Source: DATAMF01 sp964472565 (GTDB lineage Bacteria; Chloroflexota; Anaerolineae; Aggregatilineales; Aggregatilineaceae). Taken from it: a stretch of 24,818 bases of DNA. Below the pieces are notes generated by a model. The model saw only the letters and a program-made list of their open reading frames with translations. It searched no databases and was not told the DNA's origin. Where the stretch lies: the NCBI GenBank assembly GCA_964472565.1, contig CAYYNB010000084.1, positions 1 to 24,818 on the forward strand. Reading direction: 5' to 3'. The translations under genes and the position numbers were made by a program. Below, one piece after another: positions 6,479 to 13,732 of the stretch; positions within the stretch are counted from its first letter, which is position 1; each line of letters opens with the position of its first letter.

Positions 6479-7050
6479 ATGATCGAACCCATTCCCGCGT
6501 TAGCTGAAGTCTTTGCCGGGTTGACCGATTGGCGTACGGCTAAAGGGAAACGCTATCCCATGGGGATCGTACTCACCGTGACCGTGTTGGCGATCTTGAG
6601 TGGCGAAAACAGTGTACGGGGATCGCGGCCTGGGTGCAAGAACAACAAAGGGCCTTGCAACGCGGATTAGGGCTAAAGCGGTCACGGATGCCCGGCTATG
6701 AAACGATCCGAACGGTCTTACGCGATCTGGACATTGTCGAGTTAGAAAGGCGGTTGCAGGCGCGGGCTATGCCGGTGGCAGCGGCTTATCAGGTGGAGAA
6801 TTGGCCGGGTTTGGCCCTGGATGGCAAAACCGTACGGGGCAGTCGCACCGATGAACAAGTGGCAGTCCATTTGTTGAACGCGTTTATGCATGAACTGGCA
6901 TTGGTGCTGGGTCAGTAGGCCGTGGACGGGAAGACCAACGAGATTCCGATTGCACGTGAGTTGTTGGAAACCCTCACGCTGAAGGGAATGCTCATTACAT
7001 GCGACGCCCTCAATTTACATGAAGCGCTTTCAATTATTGGAGTCCCGTAA
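6479..7050 (+). pseudogene. Decayed ISAs1-family transposase
   Basis: The N-terminus reads IPALAEVFAGLTDWRTAKGKRYPMGIVLTVTVLAILSG, the typical ISAs1 (H-repeat) opening, after AGGAG at 6468-6472. A 1-nt frameshift near 6615-6620 moves the frame to IAAWVQEQQRALQRGLGLKRSRMPGYETIRTVLRDLD. The DDE-type LALDGKTVRGS motif follows near 6813-6845. An in-frame TAG at 6916 interrupts the protein. The same frame then continues as AVDGKTNEIPIARELLETLTLKGMLITCDALN, which carries the second family motif, and ends at TAA 7048. The C-terminal third is missing. No terminal inverted repeats could be defined. The element is dead and lies against the truncated hemH. Confidence 0.85.
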
Positions 7051-7084
7051 ACATTGGTCAGCCCTAACCCTGGCTCAAAGACAT

Positions 7085-7113
7085 TTGCGCATGATCCCTT
7101 TACTTGATATGAT
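7085..7113 (+). promoter_or_regulatory. Promoter of the riboswitch-nrdD operon
   Basis: TTGCGC (7085-7090), a 17-bp spacer and TATGAT (7108-7113) predict a start near 7120, only about 11 nt before the first riboswitch stem. The -10 hexamer is the same as that of the rpmG promoter at 751. It lies just downstream of the IS remnant. Confidence 0.6.
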
Positions 7114-7130
7114 TACCGTCAATCAAAATT

Positions 7131-7236
7131 TTCTTGCGGAGCCAGCCTGTCGTGGGCGGCTGAGATAGCAGGGAAAGTCCGGTGCAATTCCGGCACTGTC
7201 GCGCAACGGTATAGTCCGAATGCCTGTCTGCAAGAA
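7131..7236 (+). promoter_or_regulatory. Cobalamin (B12) riboswitch
   Basis: The conserved core is clear. AGGGAAAGTCCGGTG is followed by TTCCGG closing the P4-P5 part, then the GCGCAACGGTA box (7201-7211) and GTCCGAATGCCTGTC (7214-7228), the usual 3' strand. Terminal stem P1 is a perfect 7-bp pairing of TTCTTGC (7131-7137) with GCAAGAA (7230-7236). The aptamer is compact, lacking the long variable arm seen in E. coli btuB. Ligand binding would turn the downstream nrdD-nrdG operon off when B12 is plentiful. This is class knowledge, not shown here. Confidence 0.93.
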
Positions 7237-7290
7237 CACTCCATCAACGTCCTTCGCGTCAAAGGGATGAGTGACACGTTGTTATAGTCA

Positions 7291-7325
7291 ATGCTTATCC
7301 GGTGAAGGATGGGCATTTTTATTTA
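7291..7325 (+). terminator. Intrinsic terminator, expression platform of the riboswitch
   Basis: ATGCTTATCC (7291-7300) pairs with GGATGGGCAT (7307-7316) in a 10-bp stem with two G-T pairs around GGTGAA, directly followed by TTTTTATTT. It lies 55 nt after the aptamer and 34 nt before the nrdD start. The riboswitch therefore most likely works by premature transcription termination. An intermediate hairpin (CAACGT with ACGTTG, about 7244-7281) may take part in switching. Confidence 0.85.
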
Positions 7326-7358
7326 TATCTGGCGCTCAGGATAAGGACCGCTCCTAGC

Positions 7359-9473
7359 ATGAGTATCAATCAAATCACCAAACGTAATGGAACGGTCGTC
7401 CCGTTTGATCGTCAGCGCATAGAAAAAGCGATCTATGCGGCGGCACGTGCGGTAGGGAACGGAGAAGGTCGGCAGTGGGCTGAGATGCTGTCGTGGGCGG
7501 TTGTCGGTCTTCTCGAAGAACGTTTTGCCGCTAAGGGGACCACGCCGCATGTCGAAGATATTCAGGACATTGTTGAAGAGGTGCTGGTTAAATCCGGCAA
7601 CCCCAAAGTCGCCAAAGCCTACATTCTCTATCGTGAAAAACGCGCGGCGGCACGCTCGACCGAACAAATCCTGCTGGATGTAAATAAACTGATCGACGAC
7701 TATTTACAGATCTCCGATTGGCGCGTGACTGAAAACAGCAATATGTCCTATTCGCTGCAAGGGCTGAACCTCCACCTCTCTTCGGCTATGGCCGCCCACT
7801 ATTGGTTACATACCATTTATCCGGCTGAAGTGAGGAACGCCCATGTCAGCGGGGAAATGCATCTGCACGATCTGGGGATGTTATCCGTATACTGCTGTGG
7901 TTGGGATTTGCAGGACTTGTTGCTGCGGGGATTTGGGGGAGTAACCGGCAAAATTGACAGCGCACCTGCCAAACATTTCCGTACCGCGCTCGGCCAGATC
8001 GTCAACTTCTTTTATACCCTGCAAGGTGAAGCGGCTGGTGCGGTGGCTCTTTCAAATTTCGATACGCTGCTCGCCCCCCTCATCCGTCATGATGGTCTGA
8101 CCTACGAAACGGTCAAACAAGCCCTGCAAGAATTCATCTACAATATGAATGTGCCAACACGCGTCGGGTTTCAGACGCCATTCACGAATCTCACCCTGGA
8201 TCTGACACCGCCCTCTACTCTGCGCGATCTTCCGGTCATCATCGGTGGGGAATTTCGGACCGAGAGCTATGGCGATTTCCAGGTCGAAATGGACCTGCTC
8301 AATCGTGCGTTTGCCGAAATCATGTCCGCCGGTGACGCGAAAGGGCGCGTATTCACCTTCCCGATCCCGACCTATAACATCACCGCCGATTTTGATTGGG
8401 ATAACCCGCAGTTAGAGTCAATCTGGACCATGACGGCGCGTTACGGCATTCCGTATTTTGCCAATTTCGTCAACAGCGACATGAATCCTGAAGATGCTCG
8501 CAGCATGTGCTGCCGCCTGCGCCTGGATAACCGGGAACTGCACAAACGGCTGGGGGGACTGTTCGCTGCTGCGCCACTGACTGGATCGGTGGGGGTTGTC
8601 ACGCTCAATTTGCCGCGTTTGGCTTACATCGCCCACACCGAAGCCGAATTCCAGCAGCAGTTACGGCGGCGGATGGAGATCGCCCGCACCAGCCTGGAGA
8701 TCAAACGAAAGACTATCGAACGTTTCACCGAACAAGGGTTGTTTCCTTACAGCAGCTACTATCTGCGAGGCATTCACCACCGCACTGGCCACTATTGGAC
8801 CAATCACTTTTCCACCATCGGCTTGACCGGGATGAATGAAGCCTGCCTGAACCTGCTCGGCGTGGACATCAGCCAACCTGAGGGTAAGGAATTTGCCGTG
8901 CGTACCCTCCAATTTATGCAAAGTGTGCTGGCGGAATTTCAACTGGAAACCGGCAATCTGTATAACCTGGAAGCAACACCTGCCGAATCAGCAGCCTTCC
9001 GGCTGGCACGTGCCGACAAACGAGAATTTTCCGACATCATCACCGCAGGCACGCCTGAAACGCCTTACTACACTAATTCCAGCCATCTCCCGGTGGGCTT
9101 TACCGACGATATCTTCGAAGCGCTGGAACATCAGGATGAACTGCAAAAGCTGTATACCGGCGGCACTGTGCTACACGTCTTTTTGGGTGAACAACTGGAG
9201 GACTGGCAGCAGGCGCGGCGGTTGGTGCGCCTCATCTCCGAAAACTTCCACCTGCCTTATTTCACCCTGACTCCCACTTTCAGTATTTGTCCAGTGCATG
9301 GGTATATCTCAGGTTGGCATGATTACTGCCCTCATCCGCATGAGAAACCAGAGCTGTGTGAAGTCTACTCGCGTATTGTGGGTTATCTCCGCCCGGTCCA
9401 ACAATGGAATGACGGCAAACAGCGCGAGTTCAGCGAACGAATCAGTTACCAGGTGCTTGAACCAATCAAATGA
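7359..9473 (+). CDS. nrdD: Anaerobic (class III) ribonucleoside-triphosphate reductase
   Basis: This 704-aa oxygen-sensitive glycyl-radical enzyme makes deoxyribonucleotides from ribonucleotides. Residues 3-95 form an ATP-cone (ITKRNGTVVPFDRQRIEKAI), the allosteric domain. The central barrel carries SMCCRLRLD with C384/C385 at the thiyl-radical region. The C-terminal glycyl-radical loop RIVGYLRPVQQWNDGK places the radical glycine at about G675. The cysteine site before it has SICPVHGY, DYCPHPH and ELCEVY; the usual CPxC pair has lost its second cysteine to CPHP. The start ATG at 7359 follows AGGATAAGGA. The earlier in-frame start at 7302 lies inside the terminator hairpin and is rejected. It is co-transcribed with nrdG and, unlike class II enzymes, needs no B12, consistent with its riboswitch. 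Confidence 0.96.
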   Translation: MSINQITKRNGTVVPFDRQRIEKAIYAAARAVGNGEGRQWAEMLSWAVVGLLEERFAAKGTTPHVEDIQDIVEEVLVKSGNPKVAKAYILYREKRAAARSTEQILLDVNKLIDDYLQISDWRVTENSNMSYSLQGLNLHLSSAMAAHYWLHTIYPAEVRNAHVSGEMHLHDLGMLSVYCCGWDLQDLLLRGFGGVTGKIDSAPAKHFRTALGQIVNFFYTLQGEAAGAVALSNFDTLLAPLIRHDGLTYETVKQALQEFIYNMNVPTRVGFQTPFTNLTLDLTPPSTLRDLPVIIGGEFRTESYGDFQVEMDLLNRAFAEIMSAGDAKGRVFTFPIPTYNITADFDWDNPQLESIWTMTARYGIPYFANFVNSDMNPEDARSMCCRLRLDNRELHKRLGGLFAAAPLTGSVGVVTLNLPRLAYIAHTEAEFQQQLRRRMEIARTSLEIKRKTIERFTEQGLFPYSSYYLRGIHHRTGHYWTNHFSTIGLTGMNEACLNLLGVDISQPEGKEFAVRTLQFMQSVLAEFQLETGNLYNLEATPAESAAFRLARADKREFSDIITAGTPETPYYTNSSHLPVGFTDDIFEALEHQDELQKLYTGGTVLHVFLGEQLEDWQQARRLVRLISENFHLPYFTLTPTFSICPVHGYISGWHDYCPHPHEKPELCEVYSRIVGYLRPVQQWNDGKQREFSERISYQVLEPIK

Positions 9474-9496
9474 TTTTCCAGACCAAGGACATCAGC

Positions 9497-9838
9497 ATGA
9501 CACCTGCAAATCTTGATGAAATCCTTGAAAACGCCTGGAAAATCATTAGCGTCAGGTATGATATCGGTTCGAGTCTGCCTGATAAGGAAACGCTTTTTTA
9601 TGATGTGGATTGGTCACTGCCATCTGCTGCCTCGGAAAAACTGTTGAGCAATATGATCACTGAAACAATGGAGTGTATGGGACGTTTTTCACCCTGGTAT
9701 ACACAACCTGCTCAAGCATTTGGCCTGGTTCGAGAGCAGCACACAATGGGGCATTTGAGACTATCCGTTGAGGCGCTTCAGTTTTATCAACCATTGCTTG
9801 AGACGATACGGATCGCTATCGAGTCTAGAGATGTTTAA
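9497..9838 (+). CDS. Unknown 113-aa protein between nrdD and nrdG
   Basis: I do not recognise this protein. It is a soluble-looking, acidic and mostly helical sequence (NLDEILENAWKIISVRYDIG, then ASEKLLSNMITETMECMG, then GHLRLSVEALQFYQPLLETI) with no signal peptide and only one cysteine. The ATG at 9497 is preferred because AAGGA lies 7 nt upstream; an ATG at 9470 overlapping the nrdD stop (ATGA) would add nine residues. Its last codons overlap the nrdG start by 8 nt (ATGTTTAA), implying translational coupling with the NrdD activase. It could be an accessory factor for radical loading or protection, or for dNTP regulation. Codon use resembles its neighbours. Confidence 0.75.
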   Translation: MTPANLDEILENAWKIISVRYDIGSSLPDKETLFYDVDWSLPSAASEKLLSNMITETMECMGRFSPWYTQPAQAFGLVREQHTMGHLRLSVEALQFYQPLLETIRIAIESRDV

Positions 9839-10526
9839 GGGGTGGGTTCGTACTTCGCTCATTGATTACCCCGATCACATAGCCACCGTGCTTTTCACCG
9901 GTGGCTGCAATTTCCGCTGCCCCTTTTGCCATAACACGTCTTTGGTTCTGGCTCCCAATAGTCTCCCTGACATTAATCTGGACACCTTATGGGACTTCTT
10001 GGCGCGACGCTGGGGGCTGATCAATGGAGTAGTCATTACCGGTGGAGAGCCAACCCTACAACCCGATCTTATTCCGACTTTGCGACAAATCCGTTCTTAT
10101 GGACTGCCGATCAAGTTGGACACGAATGGCTATCATCCTGACATGCTCACTGCGCTTTTAGAGTACGATTTGATCGATTATGTTGCGATGGATATTAAAG
10201 CACCTCTCGAAAAATATGCGCTGCTAACCGGCTTACCACAAATCGATCCGGCGCGTATTGAAAGTAGTATCGCTCTGATACAGAAATCCAAGGTAGCGTA
10301 TGAGTTCCGCACCACCGTTGTTCCAGGAATATTGGATAGGGAGGATATTGCTGCTATTGCACGGTGGATAGAAGGAGCAGATTTGTACAGTCTACAGCAA
10401 TTTCGTCCCCAAAATACGCTGGTACAGGATTTACAAAAGGCCGCTCCTTATTCCAATGAAGTGATTTCCTCGCTTGCGCAAGCCGCCTCATTCTGGGTCA
10501 AAAAAGTCATCGTGCGCAACCAGTAA
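9831..10526 (+). CDS. nrdG: Anaerobic ribonucleotide reductase activating protein (radical SAM)
   Basis: This 231-aa radical-SAM activase installs the glycyl radical on NrdD. The [4Fe-4S]/SAM motif CNFRCPFC has C26, C30 and C33 in the canonical CX3CX2C spacing. It is followed by the GGEP motif (VVITGGEPTLQPD), the conserved KLDTNGYHPD segment and DYVAMDIKAP, the signature of the NrdG2/YjjW-like group (TIGR02495). This long-form activase is typical of anaerobes, whereas E. coli NrdG is only about 154 aa. The start ATG at 9831 begins at MFKGWVRTSLIDYP, where homology of this group normally begins. It overlaps the preceding gene by 8 nt, so nrdD, the unknown gene and nrdG form one operon under the cobalamin riboswitch. 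Confidence 0.95.
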   Translation: MFKGWVRTSLIDYPDHIATVLFTGGCNFRCPFCHNTSLVLAPNSLPDINLDTLWDFLARRWGLINGVVITGGEPTLQPDLIPTLRQIRSYGLPIKLDTNGYHPDMLTALLEYDLIDYVAMDIKAPLEKYALLTGLPQIDPARIESSIALIQKSKVAYEFRTTVVPGILDREDIAAIARWIEGADLYSLQQFRPQNTLVQDLQKAAPYSNEVISSLAQAASFWVKKVIVRNQ

Positions 10527-10684
10527 GTAGAAGTTATTTGCCGTTATTTATTCTCTTCGTAATCGAGAATTTCGGTATATTCTTCTGTATCGCCGCGCTT
10601 CCTATACCCTGAATCTGGAAAAACCATTGGGCAGCAAATAAGAAAATCCACGACTTTCACCTAGATTCTCTCGTTCAGGATGAA

Positions 10685-10716
10685 AATATGAGTCTGGGAA
10701 TGTCCAAACTCATATT
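10685..10716. terminator. Hairpin between convergent nrdG and methyltransferase genes
   Basis: AATATGAGT pairs with ACTCATATT (9 bp), then one C/A mismatch, then TGG with CCA around a GAATGT loop. No T-run follows. It probably ends both facing transcripts. The core resembles the terminator at 14306-14339 (19 of 26 bases identical). The rest of the 215-bp gap 10527-10741 shows only a weak ATTCTC/GAGAAT dyad. Confidence 0.5.
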
Positions 10717-10741
10717 ACTTATAACTGCAACCTCATTTTAC

Positions 10742-11629
10742 CTAATTGGATGAGGCAACAACGATGCAATGAGTTCCATTAATGCGCCCATGTAGGGTTC
10801 CATCTACGGCGGTTAGATAAAGCTTTTCCAATTCGGGCGGAGTGTAATGAGCGCTTAACTCAAACCCCCGTTCCGCTAGAAACCCCTCAATGACTCCTTC
10901 TTCCAGCCCAAATGTCCACCCCTCACCAACCTTGGAAACTCTTTCGAGAATCTGTTGTTCTCCGTAATAGCGATTCTCGCCTCGCAGCACTGAAGCGTAA
11001 ATATAGTCAAAGGCAACGCGGCTGCCAGGGGCGGCATACTGATGGATAAAATTCAGCGTGCTATCCACTGCTTGAGCAGAGAGATACATGGTAACGCCTT
11101 CCCACAAAAACAAACTTTTCTGCCTCGTCTGATAGCCTGCTTTACACAGCACCTCGAAAATATCTTCCCGGTCGAAATCAATGGAGGCGAAGACCAGTTC
11201 TTGAGGAAGTTTGACCTTTTTCCGGCGCAGGACTTCAATTTTAGGCTGCTGCGTGGTTGCAGCATCCAGCTCTATCACTTTTGTCCCCTGATTTTGGCTG
11301 GCAAACCGCAAAGCACGTGTATCAAAACCTGCCCCCAGCAGAACAATCTGGGCAACGCGCGCCTCCAGCGCTTCCATAAAGACCTCATCCATCACTTTTG
11401 TCCGGGCAAGAACATACTCATGTATACCTGGGGGAAACATCCGGCGCATGAGGGATTTTCGCAAAGGGGCAACATGGAGTACCAGCTTAGCCAGAGGCGG
11501 AAACATGACTTCTGCCATATAGTCTGGTCCCCGAAAACGCGGGTCTTTTTCTCGCGTAGCGCAACCGCGCGAGAAACAGGTATAGACCGCTGTTTGCGAG
11601 GACTTGGTTTCAATTCTGCGTTTTGACAT
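10742..11629 (-). CDS. PPM1/LCMT-family SAM-dependent methyltransferase (COG3315)
   Basis: This 295-aa protein belongs to the leucine carboxyl methyltransferase-like family. VAQIVLLGAGFDTRALRF is the SAM-binding motif I with the family's GAGFDTRA signature. VIELDAATTQQPKI is the acidic strand-2 motif, FASIDFDRED binds the adenine side, and LFLWEGVTMYLS is the family post-motif. In eukaryotes LCMT1 methylates PP2A; bacterial relatives act mostly on small molecules or polyketides, and the substrate here is unknown. The N-terminal 40 residues (SKRRIETKSSQTAVYTCFSR) are typical of COG3315 members. It stands alone on the minus strand, 138 nt downstream of the bfr stop; a distinct promoter is not obvious. 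Confidence 0.88.
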   Translation of the reverse strand: MSKRRIETKSSQTAVYTCFSRGCATREKDPRFRGPDYMAEVMFPPLAKLVLHVAPLRKSLMRRMFPPGIHEYVLARTKVMDEVFMEALEARVAQIVLLGAGFDTRALRFASQNQGTKVIELDAATTQQPKIEVLRRKKVKLPQELVFASIDFDREDIFEVLCKAGYQTRQKSLFLWEGVTMYLSAQAVDSTLNFIHQYAAPGSRVAFDYIYASVLRGENRYYGEQQILERVSKVGEGWTFGLEEGVIEGFLAERGFELSAHYTPPELEKLYLTAVDGTLHGRINGTHCIVVASSN

Positions 11630-11767
11630 CTCACTTCTTTCGTTTCAAGCACTTTCGTGCGATCTCGTGGTAGTGCTCGTAGCGGATAGACATTGCCAGG
11701 AAGCCGGTTCAGCAAAAATCCCCATCGCGCTTCTCATCGGCACCGTTCTACCCGTATTCAAAGAAGG

Positions 11768-12244
11768 CTATTCCCCAGCTTCTGTCTGCTTGACCAGGTA
11801 ATTTGCCAACCCCATCTGTTCGATTTGGGTTTGCTGGATCTCGCCCCAGTCCGCGTGATCTTCTTCCATCTTCAGAATTGTGATCAGCAAGTCAGCAGTT
11901 GACTGATCGTTCTCGTCACGCGTGCAGCGAATCGCTGCATTGTAAGCATGAATGGCGTCAATTTCAGATGCCAGGTCGTTACTGACGATGTCACTCACTG
12001 TTTTGCCGATATGCATCGCATTGAGCGTGGAAACAATCGGAGTCCCCTCCAGAAACAAAATACGCTGAATGAGCCATTCGGCATGGCGCATCTCTTCTAT
12101 CGCCTGTTTCTCAATGGCTTTGTGGAGTCTGCCATACCCCCAGCTCTCACACATTTCTGAATGCACCATATATTGGCTGATGGCTGTGAGTTCATCCGCC
12201 AGCAGTTGGTTTAACACGGTTAAGACTTTCTCGCTGCCTTTCAT
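11768..12244 (-). CDS. bfr: Bacterioferritin (haem-binding iron storage protein)
   Basis: This 158-aa subunit of the 24-mer iron store aligns without gaps to E. coli Bfr numbering. The di-iron ferroxidase ligands E18, E51, H54, E94, E127 and H130 are all present, and M52 (in EEMRHAE), the haem ligand, is conserved. The opening MKGSEKVLTVLNQLLADEL and the closing MGLANYLVKQTE are standard Bfr ends. AAAGGA precedes the ATG. It detoxifies and stores Fe(II) taken up, for example, by the FeoB system in this window. No associated Bfd ferredoxin is seen, and I see no convincing Fur box in its 220-bp upstream region. Confidence 0.96.
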   Translation of the reverse strand: MKGSEKVLTVLNQLLADELTAISQYMVHSEMCESWGYGRLHKAIEKQAIEEMRHAEWLIQRILFLEGTPIVSTLNAMHIGKTVSDIVSNDLASEIDAIHAYNAAIRCTRDENDQSTADLLITILKMEEDHADWGEIQQTQIEQMGLANYLVKQTEAGE

Positions 12245-12399
12245 GGTTTATCCTTTCTTAGTCATAAATTCAATTCTGCTACGCCTATTTGCAGCCAAGC
12301 AGTGGGTTAACTATCCACACAACCCGATTCTAACTATACCCAATGTGGCCCCATCAGTCATCACGCAGAGAATATATTGCCGGTCATTTGAAGGCGCTC

Positions 12400-12434
12400 T
12401 TGACAAACAGAATATACAAGATAGAATATTCTGT
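12400..12434 (+). promoter_or_regulatory. padR promoter with overlapping operator
   Basis: TTGACA (12400-12405), a 16-bp spacer and TAGAAT (12422-12427) form a good promoter. Overlapping it, ACAGAATAT (12407-12415) and ATATTCTGT (12426-12434) are perfect 9-bp inverted arms separated by 10 bp, and AGAATATTCT is itself palindromic. A repressor bound here would block RNA polymerase, which fits autoregulation by PadR. Confidence 0.65.
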
Positions 12435-12467
12435 GTGGAATAAAGACAGCATATTGAGGTTGAAGTT

Positions 12468-13007
12468 GTGTCTACCCGACTTGTCATTCTTGGACTGCTG
12501 CGGTCACGACCGCTGTATGGTTACGAGATCAAACAAATCATTGAAGAACACATGGGGGATTGGGCTGACATTGCGTTTGGGTCGATTTATTTCGCATTGG
12601 ATAAGCTGACCGAGGAAGGCTTTATCGAGCGGGTGGCGGTCGAGCAAAAAGGCAATCGACCTTCACGGAGTGTGTACCAGATTACGGGCGCAGGATGCAC
12701 CGAGTTCCTGAACCTGCTGCGGCAAACCTGGCAGGAATTGGACCGACGCCAATATTCGGTGGACATCGCCCTGTTCTTTCTGGATTCCCTTCCGCTGGAT
12801 GAGGTGGAAAAGTACCTTGCCGTGCGGGTGGGGCAGTTAGAAGCAATCATTCAGGCGCTTGTGGCTCACCGGGCCGAACAGTTACAAGTGCCGGAAGTAC
12901 CCCGTCTTGCCAATGCCATTTTTGATCACAGTCAAGTACATTTGCAGGCTGAACTCGCCTGGACACAAGACCTGCTCGACAAGATTCGACGAGGGGAGTA
13001 CCCCTAA
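12468..13007 (+). CDS. PadR-family transcriptional regulator
   Basis: This 179-aa protein has an N-terminal PadR winged helix (residues 3-75): LVILGLLRSRPLYGYEIKQII, then GSIYFALDKLTEEGFIERV, then SRSVYQITGAG. Residues 85-175 form a PadR C-terminal helical (Vir_act_alpha_C-like) dimerisation part (DIALFFLDSLPLDEVEKYLAVRVGQLEAII). The GTG start at 12468 follows TTGAGGT at 12454-12460. PadR proteins repress stress, drug-efflux or phenolic-acid genes and respond to small ligands. Its promoter carries an overlapping dyad, and a 20-bp related element precedes the next gene. It therefore probably controls itself and the methyltransferase/AbrB-like pair. The inducer is unknown. Confidence 0.93.
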   Translation: MSTRLVILGLLRSRPLYGYEIKQIIEEHMGDWADIAFGSIYFALDKLTEEGFIERVAVEQKGNRPSRSVYQITGAGCTEFLNLLRQTWQELDRRQYSVDIALFFLDSLPLDEVEKYLAVRVGQLEAIIQALVAHRAEQLQVPEVPRLANAIFDHSQVHLQAELAWTQDLLDKIRRGEYP

Positions 13008-13021
13008 GTTTTTTTGAGTTG

Positions 13022-13041
13022 TATTCCAACTTGTATATTCC
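13022..13041. promoter_or_regulatory. Second PadR-associated element, inverted copy
   Basis: Read on the minus strand, this segment matches 12409-12428 at 17 of 20 positions, including the unbroken 11-mer GAATATACAAG. It lies in the 57-bp gap between padR and the methyltransferase gene, 24 bp before the latter's start. It is a likely second binding site of the PadR protein. Confidence 0.6.
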
Positions 13042-13064
13042 AGCTAATATAGATAGAGGAACAC

Positions 13065-13730
13065 ATGACGAAGCCCAGAATTAGTGAAACCGATCACGGC
13101 ATTCAAGGGGAATTCACTGTCGAGATCTACGACCGGTTCATGCGCAGGATGCGCGACCGGGGATGGATCGAAACAAATCTTATTTTGAAGATGGGTATTA
13201 CACACGGTCTTGTTCTGGAGGTTGGCCCTGGTCCTGGCTACCTCGGACTGGAATGGCTCAAGAAGACCCAAGGAAGCACGCTCAAGGCGTTGGAGATCAG
13301 CCCGGATATGATCACTCTGGCCCAACGAAACGCCCAGACGTATGGGTTGGCAGGGCGCGTCGAGTATGTGCCGGGTGATGCCCAGTCGATGCCCTTTGAG
13401 AGCGCGACGTTTGATGGCGTGTTCAGCAATGGTTCCTTGCACGAGTGGTCTCAGCCTCAGCGAATTTTCCAGGAGATATACCGGGTACTGAAACCTGGGG
13501 GACGCTACTGCATCAGCGACCTGCGACGGGACATCCACCCGGTGATACGGAGAATCATGTGGATCACAACCCAGCCGTCAGAGATCCGGCCAGGATTGGT
13601 GACCTCGCTGAATGCGGCCTATACGCGCCAGGAAATCCAGGCAATGCTCCGCGAAACGGATTTATGCGCGGCACAGGTTCAGCAGAATGTGATGGGCTTG
13701 GTTATTTCTGGCGAAAAAGCGAAGGTGTAG
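13065..13730 (+). CDS. Class I SAM-dependent methyltransferase
   Basis: This 221-aa enzyme has motif I EVGPGPG at residues 52-58 and LKALEISPDMI as the acidic strand-2 motif. VPGDAQSMPFESATFDGVFSNGSLHEW is the motif II/III region typical of Methyltransf_11/UbiE-like enzymes, and RVLKPGGRYCISDL follows. AGAGGA precedes the ATG with good spacing. The C-terminal part (VTSLNAAYTRQEIQAMLRETDL) is a common lid. The gene lies 57 bp after padR, separated by a candidate PadR-binding element, and 2 bp before the AbrB-like gene. The three therefore probably form one regulated unit. The substrate is unknown; detoxification by methylation of a small molecule would suit PadR control, but that is inference. 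Confidence 0.88.
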   Translation: MTKPRISETDHGIQGEFTVEIYDRFMRRMRDRGWIETNLILKMGITHGLVLEVGPGPGYLGLEWLKKTQGSTLKALEISPDMITLAQRNAQTYGLAGRVEYVPGDAQSMPFESATFDGVFSNGSLHEWSQPQRIFQEIYRVLKPGGRYCISDLRRDIHPVIRRIMWITTQPSEIRPGLVTSLNAAYTRQEIQAMLRETDLCAAQVQQNVMGLVISGEKAKV

Positions 13731-13732
13731 AC

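Noticed and set aside
7019..7168. Short frame starting MKRFQLLESRKHW after the IS remnant
   Set aside because: It overlaps the transposase remnant, the promoter and the riboswitch, and has no recognisable homology. It is probably a chance frame or unrecognisable IS tail.
7302..7358. Upstream in-frame start for nrdD
   Set aside because: It lies within the riboswitch terminator hairpin. The ATG at 7359 has a proper Shine-Dalgarno and begins at the ATP-cone.
11042..11626. Plus-strand frame of 194 codons
   Set aside because: It is antisense to the COG3315 methyltransferase, whose motifs are clear. No ribosome binding site or homology.
11630..11767. Possible RNA gene between the methyltransferase and bfr
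   Set aside because: I looked for tRNA-like arms and a terminator and found no consistent cloverleaf or T-run.
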